Source: an uncultured Bacteroidia bacterium (lineage in GTDB: Bacteria; Bacteroidota; Bacteroidia; Bacteroidales; Prolixibacteraceae). Taken from it: 64,000 nt of DNA. This document shows positions 57,458 through 64,000 of the stretch, piece by piece (within the stretch, counting starts at the first letter, position 1; the number at the start of each line of letters is the position of its first letter). A program made the position numbers and the translations under genes. Under the pieces are notes generated by a model. It saw only the letters and a list, made by a program, of their open reading frames with translations, made no database searches and was not told the origin of the DNA. The stretch spans positions 62,001-126,000 of the forward strand of contig CAIXZH010000035.1 in assembly GCA_903923905.1 (NCBI GenBank). Direction: 5' to 3'.

Positions 57458-59710
57458 ATGTTGCAACGAATTTTAATAAGCTTTTATGTGGCGGTTAAAC
57501 TTGCTTCCATTCCGTTTGGGGCGTTTGCCCAGGTTAATTCAGCTGATTATCAGCGAGCCGATTCGGTAATAAAATTAAACGACCTGGTATATCATCAAAT
57601 CAATAGTGTGAACTGGATTGATCAGACTTCAAATTTCTGGTATCTGGTTAAAACCCGCGAAGGTGTTGCTTATTTTTTGGTCGATGCTGCAAAATCAACC
57701 CGCACAACACTCTTTGACACTGAAAGACTTGTCGTGCAGCTCAATAAACAACCCGGAATAAAAACGACCCCAAAACTTATTCAACTTCAAAAACTAAAAC
57801 TCGATCTCAAGACTAATCAGGTTCATTTCGAATTTTCAAATGCATACTGGACCTGCACCCTGAAAAACTATACCCTTTTAAAAGATTCAATGGTCCGGGC
57901 TGAGGTGCCAAAACCTTACTGGAACGATAACTTCGATGAACTTGGAAACAAACCGGTCAGCTCACCCGACAGTACCTGGGAAGCATACATCAAAAACTAC
58001 AATGTTTACATCCGAAATTCCCGCGAAAAAAAAGAGATTCCACTAAGCTTTGATGGTTCGGAAGGGGATTGTTACTCCTCCTATTTCAGCTGGTCCCCCG
58101 ACTCGAAAAAACTGGCTGTTAACAAGGTACGTAAAAATGTAGAACATTATATCTATTTTGTGGAATCATCGCCTAAAACACAGTTACAACCCATCCTCCA
58201 AAAGCGATATTATCTGAAACCGGGTGATGCCCTTCCAATCAAACATCCTTCACTGTTTGATATCATTAACCTGAAACAAATCCCGGTCAACACGCAGCCA
58301 TTCGAGAATCAGTTCGATATTTCCTATCTGAAATGGAACGGGGGGAGTACCGCTTTCACATTCGATTTTAACCAGCGTGGTCACCAGGTCTTTCAGGTTG
58401 TGGAAGTTAATGGCACATCCGGAGAGGAAAGGGTTGTTGTAGATGAGCAAAGTAAAACCTATATCGACTACAGCGGAAAATATTTCCGTCATGATCTGGA
58501 AAAACGGGGCGAAATCATTTGGGCATCGGAACGCGACGGGTGGAATCACCTTTACCTGATCGACTGGAAAACCGGGAAGGTGAAAACCCAGATTACAAAA
58601 GGGAGCTGGCCGGTTCGTGATGTAGTAAAGGTGGATGAAGAAAAAGGTACCATCCTCTTTAAAGCATCGGGAAGAAATCCAGGGGAAGATCCCTATTTTG
58701 TCCATTTGTACAAGATTAATTTTGATGGAACCGGCCTGATCGATTTAACCCCGGAAAAGATGGACCACCAGGTATCTTTTTCACAGGATTTCAGTTATTT
58801 CACCGATACTTATTCAACTGTCATCACACCTCCTGAAACTGTATTGCGTCGCACTTCAGATGGTTCACTGATCATGCAACTTGAAAAAGGGGACATTTCA
58901 GATGTAGTGGCTAAAGGATGGATCGCTCCTGAACCTTTTGTGGCCAAAGCCCGTGACGGACAAACCGATATTTGGGGTAACATTTACCGTCCCACCACTT
59001 TTGATCCGAAAAAAAAATACCCGATAATTGAATACATCTATGCCGGCCCTCAAAGTTCGTTTGCACAAAAGAGTTTCAGGCCAGCCAACAGCGCTTTTTC
59101 AGGCCTGGCCGAATTGGGATTTGTCGTCGTACAACTTGATGGTATGGGAACATCAAATCGTTCAAAGGCATTTCAGGAGGTTTGTTGGAAAAATCTTAAA
59201 GACGCCGGTTTCCCCGATCGGATGCTGTGGATAAAAGCGGCAGCCGAAAAATACAGCTATATGGATACCACACGCGTCGGCCTGTTCGGAGGTTCTGCCG
59301 GGGGGCAGAATACGTTGTCAGGCCTGTTGTTCCATCCCGAATTTTACAAGGCTGGGTCATCATCCTGCGGATGTCACGACAACCGGATGGATAAAATGTG
59401 GTGGAACGAACAGTGGATGGGCTATCCAATCGGTCCTCAATATGCAGAATGTTCCAATGTTGAAAATGCAGCCAAACTTCAGGGTAAGTTATTGCTTATT
59501 TTGGGGGAAATGGACGATAACGTAGACCCATCTTCAACCATGCAGGTAGCCAACGCGCTGATCAAAGCAAAAAAAGAGTTCGAACTGGTGGTCCTACCTG
59601 GCAGCAATCATACCCTGGGAGGAGAATACGGTGAGCAGAAGAGGAGAGATTTTTTCGTGAAAGCTTTTTATAACCAGACGACACCCGATTGGAATGCCAT
59701 TAAACATTAA
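57458..59710 (+). CDS. S9B-type prolyl oligopeptidase family peptidase (DPP-IV-like)
   Basis: A 750-residue exported serine peptidase (signal peptide ending FGAFAQ). The N-terminal half is a DPP-IV-type beta-propeller (YFSWSPDSKKLAVNKV, GEIIWASERDGWNHLYLID). The alpha/beta hydrolase half carries the triad Ser613 (LFGGSAGGQ), Asp686 (EMDDNVDP) and His718 (PGSNHTLGG). DPP-IV family enzymes remove X-Pro dipeptides; the GGSAGG elbow differs from the usual GWSYGG, so specificity may differ. 78 bp after GH27 in a run of glycosidases, where a peptidase is unexpected unless the target is a glycoprotein. Confidence 0.9.
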   Translation: MLQRILISFYVAVKLASIPFGAFAQVNSADYQRADSVIKLNDLVYHQINSVNWIDQTSNFWYLVKTREGVAYFLVDAAKSTRTTLFDTERLVVQLNKQPGIKTTPKLIQLQKLKLDLKTNQVHFEFSNAYWTCTLKNYTLLKDSMVRAEVPKPYWNDNFDELGNKPVSSPDSTWEAYIKNYNVYIRNSREKKEIPLSFDGSEGDCYSSYFSWSPDSKKLAVNKVRKNVEHYIYFVESSPKTQLQPILQKRYYLKPGDALPIKHPSLFDIINLKQIPVNTQPFENQFDISYLKWNGGSTAFTFDFNQRGHQVFQVVEVNGTSGEERVVVDEQSKTYIDYSGKYFRHDLEKRGEIIWASERDGWNHLYLIDWKTGKVKTQITKGSWPVRDVVKVDEEKGTILFKASGRNPGEDPYFVHLYKINFDGTGLIDLTPEKMDHQVSFSQDFSYFTDTYSTVITPPETVLRRTSDGSLIMQLEKGDISDVVAKGWIAPEPFVAKARDGQTDIWGNIYRPTTFDPKKKYPIIEYIYAGPQSSFAQKSFRPANSAFSGLAELGFVVVQLDGMGTSNRSKAFQEVCWKNLKDAGFPDRMLWIKAAAEKYSYMDTTRVGLFGGSAGGQNTLSGLLFHPEFYKAGSSSCGCHDNRMDKMWWNEQWMGYPIGPQYAECSNVENAAKLQGKLLLILGEMDDNVDPSSTMQVANALIKAKKEFELVVLPGSNHTLGGEYGEQKRRDFFVKAFYNQTTPDWNAIKH

Positions 59711-59744
59711 TCAGGTGATGTAACAACACCTAAATTTTAAAATT

Positions 59745-60632
59745 ATGAGAAAAGATAGATCGGTACAATTGAAAAGTTTGCTTTATAAATTAATGACTTT
59801 TACTCTGCTTGTGGTGCTGATAACTGCATGGGAAGTCACCTTGGCCGGAGCCACCCCCCCTATAAAAGTGGAAGGATCCTGGACCCCACCCGTAATTACA
59901 TCTCCGCCCGATTCATTGCACCTAAACCGGTTCTATAAAAAATATCTAATGGCCAATGGAATCGCAATAACCAGTTCATGGAGAGTACCCGACAGCGCTA
60001 TGGTTCAGGCCTGGAAGATTATAAAGTTTATGACCAATAATCTGCCCGATAATGTTCTGGATGAAATGGTTAAAGTTAAAACGCGCGTTTCTGTTATGGC
60101 ACGTTATGAAGGAACTACAAATATTCCGGAGCATGCTTATCTGGCAGCCGACACCACATTAAACTGGGATGTCCGGGCCAGAGGCCTGGGTGGAGATCTG
60201 CATCTGCCATTAACCACCTGTGCCGAGGAGAACCTGATGGCCTATCAGATCGATAAATACCATGCCGAAGATATTCTGATCCACGAATTTGCCCATTCCA
60301 TTCACCTGATTGGGATTATTCAGGTCGATACCACCATAAACAGCACACTCGACCGTTATCTGAAAATGGCCGAAGCAGAAGGAAAGTATAAAGATACCTA
60401 TGCTCGTACCGATATTTATGAATACTGGGCTGAAGGGGTCCAAGACTGGTTCAATGTAAATGCTGAAGTTGCCAGACCAGATGGAAAACACAATCAGATC
60501 AACACCAGAGAAGAACTGAAAGCATACGATCCAAGGTTATACGGACTAATCAGTCATTATTTCACCGATTTCAAGGAAAGTCCTTCACGACATTTATACC
60601 AAAATCTATTCAATTATCAAAATATCAATTAA
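59745..60632 (+). CDS. Secreted HExxH zinc metallopeptidase-like protein
   Basis: A 295-residue protein with an N-terminal signal (residues about 15-37). Zinc motif ILIHEFAHSIH gives His180, Glu181 and His184. A downstream glutamate (Glu226 or Glu230 in YEYWAEGVQDWF) is a likely third ligand, as in gluzincins. Other marks are RARGLGGDLHLPLTTCAEEN and YKDTYARTDIYEY. I recall this secreted family from environmental bacteria and fungi, without a known substrate. Last gene of the plus-strand run, 34 bp after the DPP-IV-like gene. Pairs logically with it as endo- plus exo-acting protein degradation (inference). Confidence 0.8.
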   Translation: MRKDRSVQLKSLLYKLMTFTLLVVLITAWEVTLAGATPPIKVEGSWTPPVITSPPDSLHLNRFYKKYLMANGIAITSSWRVPDSAMVQAWKIIKFMTNNLPDNVLDEMVKVKTRVSVMARYEGTTNIPEHAYLAADTTLNWDVRARGLGGDLHLPLTTCAEENLMAYQIDKYHAEDILIHEFAHSIHLIGIIQVDTTINSTLDRYLKMAEAEGKYKDTYARTDIYEYWAEGVQDWFNVNAEVARPDGKHNQINTREELKAYDPRLYGLISHYFTDFKESPSRHLYQNLFNYQNIN

Positions 60633-60861
60633 ATATACTCGCAATCAGGCATAAACAGGGAGAAACCTTTTCATTTGTGATCAGCAAAAACGAAATGGGA
60701 GTAAGGATTCCGAAGATTACACAACATGTATTAAATTTTAGTATGAGAATTTATAATCCAATCATATTGATTAGTTGAAAGATATAAATCTAAGAAATCG
60801 CCTAATTGGGTATTTTATAGTAATCATTGGAACAAAAAGGGCTCTACGGTATTTCGCCTCA

Positions 60862-60885
60862 AATTTTGTCAATATTGACAAAATT
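60862..60885. repeat. Perfect 24-bp palindrome in convergent gap
   Basis: AATTTTGTCAATATTGACAAAATT is self-complementary over all 24 bases; with one bulged A three more pairs extend it (CTC/GAG). It lies in the 600-bp gap between convergent genes ending at 60632 and 61233. No loop, so a dimeric protein site is as likely as a bidirectional terminator. I see nothing else in that gap. Confidence 0.5.
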
Positions 60886-61232
60886 GAGTGATATGCTTAT
60901 TTATTTAACAGCTATTTCAAAAGAGAGATAATACCAATGTCACTTTTCAATATGTCCATAGAGAGGTTACGAGTCCATTCTCTAACACCTTACAAAATTG
61001 TTCCCAAAGTTTTCTTTCTTTGTTAAACCTAATTTTATAATCTTAAGGAAACCCCTTTAAAGTTGGACGCGCCTACTCGCTTGAACACTTTGTGCCATTC
61101 GCAATAATTATCCCAGAATTACGACAATATTAATAACATAAATTCGGCGTTAATGATTCAATAATCCCCGGCAGGGAATGGTTTTTAAGGTCGGCTTTTC
61201 CAGAGAGGAATCGGTACCAACCGAAAATTAAT

Positions 61233-62816
61233 TCAGAGGCCACTCATTTTGTACCTCCATTCACCTGAAATAGGCTTAGTGGCCTCATGAACATTGCTGT
61301 ATTGAATATCAGCAGACATCTTTTTCCCGTCAAATCTGCACGTTATCTTTTCAGTGTGCGGACTTTCTATATAGCGTAACACCAGTTCCAACGTATTTTC
61401 ATCCTTCCAGGTGAAACAACCAAAAACTTTTTCAGGGGGAAACCCGGCATTCTGGGCTTTGGCCAATTTTAATAAGTTAGGCCCGGGTAGACTGGTTTCA
61501 CCCCCGATCCACTTCCCTGCTCCAAAGGCCAGATAATATTCTGTATTGCCAGAGTGTAGTGTAACATCACACATATCCTCCATGAAGTTGAAAGATAAAC
61601 TTTCAAAATTCAGATCGTTTGGCTTGAAGGTGTAAATCTTCTGTGAAACTCGGGATGCAACGGGTGAATCAACACCTTTTGTTGGCAAAGAAAGAGCCAG
61701 GGATGACAGTCGTTGTTTTAGTTTTTCTGACATGGCAATGTTTTCTGGCAGTTTTCCATCCTTGATGGCCGGTAGTAAATATTTCCATACCAGATTGATC
61801 TCATTCTGCATGTCAGGAGATTCGGCCTGAATGGCAATTACTGCATCTTTGTCCGGCATAACAATAATGTATTGACCGAATGCACCATCTGCCCTGAAAG
61901 CGTTGTTACGGCAACGCCAAAACTGATAGCCGTAACCCTGCATCCAGTCACTAATATCTTTTTTTGATTTCGGTGCATCTGGAGCCTGATCGATTTTGAA
62001 AGTGGTTGCCTCTTCAACCCATCCTTCAGGTAAAATCTGCTTTTCGTTCCACTTTCCCCTTTGCAGATAAAGTTGTCCGAACTTAGCCATGTCTTCGGTT
62101 TTCACTCTCAGTCCCCACCCTCCAGTATTGATCCCGCGAGGATCAATACCCCAGTCAATATCCTTAATATTAAGTGGTTCAAATAACCTGGGCTTGAGAT
62201 AGTCGATTACCTTTTCCCCTGTCACTTTCTGCACAATTGCCGATAGCATATAGGTAGCCATAGAATTATAAAGGAATTTTGTGCCGGGTTTGTTAACAAC
62301 CGGAAGGGCAAGGAAAGCTTTTACCCAGTTGGAGTCTTTCAACACTGCCGATTGTGTTGGATCGGGATCCAGTCCGGCCGACATGGTAAGCAGATCTTTT
62401 ACTCTCATTTCTGCCAGGAAAGGAGTGATACTATCGGGCAAATCTTTCGGGAAAAATGAAATTACCTTATCGTTGATTGTCAGACGTTTTTCACTTATCG
62501 CAAAACCTACCGCCGTGGAAGTAAAACTTTTACTTGTGGAATAGACCGTCTGCTTAAGGTTTTGTCCATAAGGAGACCACCATCCTTCAGCAATTACTTT
62601 ACCGTGGCGCATAAATACCATACTATGGAACTCATGCGGGCTTGTAGCTGTTGAATCGAGAAAGGTAAGTATGCCCTCCGAAGAAACACCCTCCATTTCG
62701 GGAACACTGTGGGAAAGAGAGGCTCCAGTTTGAAAAGTTTGGGAATTCTTGCAGCCAGTGAGCAGTAAAAGCAGTATGAATACTACAAATTGTAAACTTG
62801 TATGATTTTTTTTCAT
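61233..62816 (-). CDS. Serine beta-lactamase-like lipoprotein (class C / S12 family)
   Basis: A 527-residue lipoprotein (LLLLLTGC, Cys22) of the serine hydrolase family that includes AmpC, esterases and D-aminopeptidases. The SxxK motif is Ser93-Thr-Ser-Lys96 (VYSTSKSF), the Tyr motif is FLYNSMATY, and an HGK-type motif is replaced by RADGAFGQYI. A C-terminal beta domain of about 150 residues (FESLSFNFMEDMCDVTLHS) is typical of esterase-type members. ATG 62816 begins at the true signal peptide; a TTG ten codons upstream is rejected. Function is probably esterase or peptidase, not drug resistance. Confidence 0.88.
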   Translation of the reverse strand: MKKNHTSLQFVVFILLLLLTGCKNSQTFQTGASLSHSVPEMEGVSSEGILTFLDSTATSPHEFHSMVFMRHGKVIAEGWWSPYGQNLKQTVYSTSKSFTSTAVGFAISEKRLTINDKVISFFPKDLPDSITPFLAEMRVKDLLTMSAGLDPDPTQSAVLKDSNWVKAFLALPVVNKPGTKFLYNSMATYMLSAIVQKVTGEKVIDYLKPRLFEPLNIKDIDWGIDPRGINTGGWGLRVKTEDMAKFGQLYLQRGKWNEKQILPEGWVEEATTFKIDQAPDAPKSKKDISDWMQGYGYQFWRCRNNAFRADGAFGQYIIVMPDKDAVIAIQAESPDMQNEINLVWKYLLPAIKDGKLPENIAMSEKLKQRLSSLALSLPTKGVDSPVASRVSQKIYTFKPNDLNFESLSFNFMEDMCDVTLHSGNTEYYLAFGAGKWIGGETSLPGPNLLKLAKAQNAGFPPEKVFGCFTWKDENTLELVLRYIESPHTEKITCRFDGKKMSADIQYSNVHEATKPISGEWRYKMSGL

Positions 62817-63072
62817 ATCACTAAGATTATCGCTGAAAGGGATCAAAATTAATTAATGATTCCGGATGATATCTTTAACCAAGGAGAAAAAATATTGGGA
62901 ATTACTGATAGCAAGTTTTAACGGCAAACATAACTATTTGCAAAACTATTTTCTGAATAAACTGGACTCATGAACTGAATTTCAATTCACACCGCCGGGT
63001 CGACTGGATTCTGAAAAATCCATGTTAAGTATTTATTGATTTGGGATATAGGGTTCTGATTATTTTGGAACA

Positions 63073-63183
63073 ATGACTACATACACATTAACAGGAATTA
63101 ACCCTAATACTATCGCATTTGACGGCACTAATATTTGGACAACAAACTACTCTGGCAGTGTGACAAAAAGTGCGGTACAATAG
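63073..63183 (+). pseudogene. Propeller-blade gene fragment
   Basis: A 36-codon ORF with NTIAFDGTNIWTTNYSGSVT, a single NHL/Vgb-type propeller blade, ending at a TAG. No signal peptide or further blades. Nearly the same blade (IAVDGTNMWTAN) is in the broken gene at 23981, suggesting two decayed copies of one family. The rest of the 625-bp gap (62817-63441) shows nothing recognisable. Confidence 0.45.
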
Positions 63184-63441
63184 TTTCTTATATAGTTTGA
63201 ACCGTTATCACACTTGTAACGCGCAATCTAACACCTGTTTACGTCGATAGGACATCCAACAGAAGGACATTTAATGGATAAAACGAAACTTTCCCGAAGA
63301 AAGTCGAGGCGGTTATTTATTGCTATTCCCTTATATGAATTATAAATAATAAAATTTAATATGTTGATAACTAATAATAATCCTATAATTAGGAACCAAG
63401 AATGGTAAATTTGTAAATATCTTAATCCTAAAATTTTAGCT

Positions 63442-63666
63442 ATGAAAACATTAATTATTTCAGATTTAATGGACTTTTCTACCGTTTTTACAATTCTAAT
63501 AGTAATTATTGTCGTATTTCTTATTCTCCGCGAAGTGATGTGCTGGTATTGGAAGTTAAATAAGATCGTAGAACTTCAGAAGCATCAGACTAGAATACTT
63601 TTTAAAATATACGAACAAGGTGGTGCGAGCCTTAATTGGGATGAAATAAATAAGATATTAGACTAA
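63442..63666 (+). CDS. Small single-pass membrane protein
   Basis: A 74-residue protein: one hydrophobic helix (residues 14-31, TVFTILIVIIVVFLIL), then CWYWKLNKIVELQKHQTRIL, an amphipathic helix likely to form a coiled coil. Start ATG in AT-rich context with an A-rich upstream region. The CWYWK-NKIVEL pattern recurs in small Bacteroidota membrane proteins of unknown role. Not part of an operon here. Confidence 0.75.
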   Translation: MKTLIISDLMDFSTVFTILIVIIVVFLILREVMCWYWKLNKIVELQKHQTRILFKIYEQGGASLNWDEINKILD

Positions 63667-63787
63667 CGCAAAAAGAACCAAAAAATAAATTAGGATTGTT
63701 TTCATGTTGATAATTTTGGAGGTTTGTTTATGTTCAACAAAAAACGAGTTTTTGATTCTGTGGGGAAACGGTTGGGAAAACCAGCCA

Positions 63788-63829
63788 AACAAAAATCCGA
63801 TAGTATTGAAAATCAACGCTATCGGATTT
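63788..63829 (-). terminator. Rho-independent terminator of tRNA-Cys
   Basis: Reading the minus strand, an 11-bp perfect stem (AAATCCGATAG / CTATCGGATTT; plus-strand positions 63793-63803 and 63819-63829) is followed by TTTTTGTTT. It lies just past the tRNA 3' end and is a textbook terminator. Confidence 0.85.
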
Positions 63830-63836
63830 AAAATGG

Positions 63837-63907
63837 AGGTCGGTGGCGGATTCGAACCGCCGTAGACGGTTTTGCAGACCGTTGCCTGACCACTCGGCCA
63901 ACCGACC
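63837..63907 (-). tRNA. trnC: tRNA-Cys (anticodon GCA)
   Basis: 71-nt cloverleaf: acceptor GGTCGGT pairs with ACCGACC, anticodon stem ACGGT/ACCGT encloses loop CTGCAAA (anticodon GCA), T-arm GGCGG-TTCGAAT-CCGCC. The discriminator base is U73, as usual for tRNA-Cys. CCA is not encoded. It has its own promoter and terminator. Confidence 0.97.
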
Positions 63908-63920
63908 AGAAATGTGGCTG

Positions 63921-63953
63921 CAAAGATAGTTAAAAATCTGTTTGAGCCACAAA
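63921..63953 (-). promoter_or_regulatory. Bacteroidota promoter of tRNA-Cys (-33 TTTG, -7 TATCTTTG)
   Basis: On the minus strand TTTG (63950-63953) and TATCTTTG (63921-63928) are separated by 21 bp, matching both consensus elements. Start of transcription is expected a few bases upstream of the tRNA. This is the best promoter in the window and supports the phylum call. Confidence 0.8.
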
Positions 63954-64000
63954 TAATGGTTTAATTTGTCTCGCCAGGAAGCTAAGCTGCTAAAAAATAG

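Noticed and set aside
61233-62816. Antibiotic-resistance beta-lactamase
   Set aside because: Lipoprotein with an extra C-terminal domain and no KTG-type motif; the esterase/peptidase branch of the family is more likely.

Overview
The window is chromosomal DNA of a Bacteroidota member, most likely an anaerobic Bacteroidales/Marinilabiliales-type polysaccharide degrader. The evidence is two SusC/SusD pairs, two hybrid two-component sensors with AraC-type output domains, Bacteroidota promoters (-33 TTTG / -7 TAnnTTTG, best seen at the tRNA-Cys gene) and many secreted lipoproteins. An oxygen-sensitive glycyl radical enzyme with its activase points to anaerobic life. There is no rRNA operon, phage, insertion sequence or CRISPR array.

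Layout. (1) 1-15.9 kb: end of a hybrid two-component sensor, then a co-directional locus with a GH130 mannoside phosphorylase/hydrolase, SusC, SusD, an MFS transporter and three secreted proteins that look like (alpha/alpha)6-barrel carbohydrate enzymes of no family I can name. (2) 16-24.7 kb: a mixed region with a YbaK-type deacylase, a helical hypothetical protein, a secreted alpha/beta hydrolase, a Tat-exported beta-propeller protein and a TonB-dependent receptor. It also holds decayed material: 42-bp degenerate repeats, a truncated YCII/DGPF gene and a broken propeller lipoprotein. (3) 24.7-29.8 kb, minus strand: an Xaa-Pro aminopeptidase, a glycyl radical enzyme whose active-site motif resembles trans-4-hydroxy-L-proline dehydratase, and its radical-SAM activase. 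(4) 30.6-60.6 kb, plus strand: a second hybrid sensor, broken by a frameshift, then SusC, SusD, a fasciclin-like and a SusE-like lipoprotein. After these come four consecutive DUF1680 enzymes (GH146-, GH127-, GH127-, GH146-like beta-L-arabinofuranosidase types), a 1419-residue GH43 multidomain protein, a GH27 alpha-galactosidase, a DPP-IV-type S9 peptidase and an HExxH metallopeptidase. (5) 61.2-64 kb: a class C beta-lactamase-like lipoprotein, a small membrane protein and tRNA-Cys with its own promoter and terminator.

How it may work together (inference). Regions 3 and 4 combine enzymes for beta-L-arabinofuranosyl and galactosyl side chains with two proline-oriented peptidases, a metallopeptidase and a likely hydroxyproline dehydratase. 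This suits breakdown of plant hydroxyproline-rich glycoproteins (extensins, arabinogalactan proteins) down to the amino acid. Pectic arabinan or RG-II is the main alternative substrate for the glycosidases. Both sensor-adjacent loci carry YGGACA direct repeats exactly 21 bp apart upstream of their first gene, good candidates for sensor binding sites.
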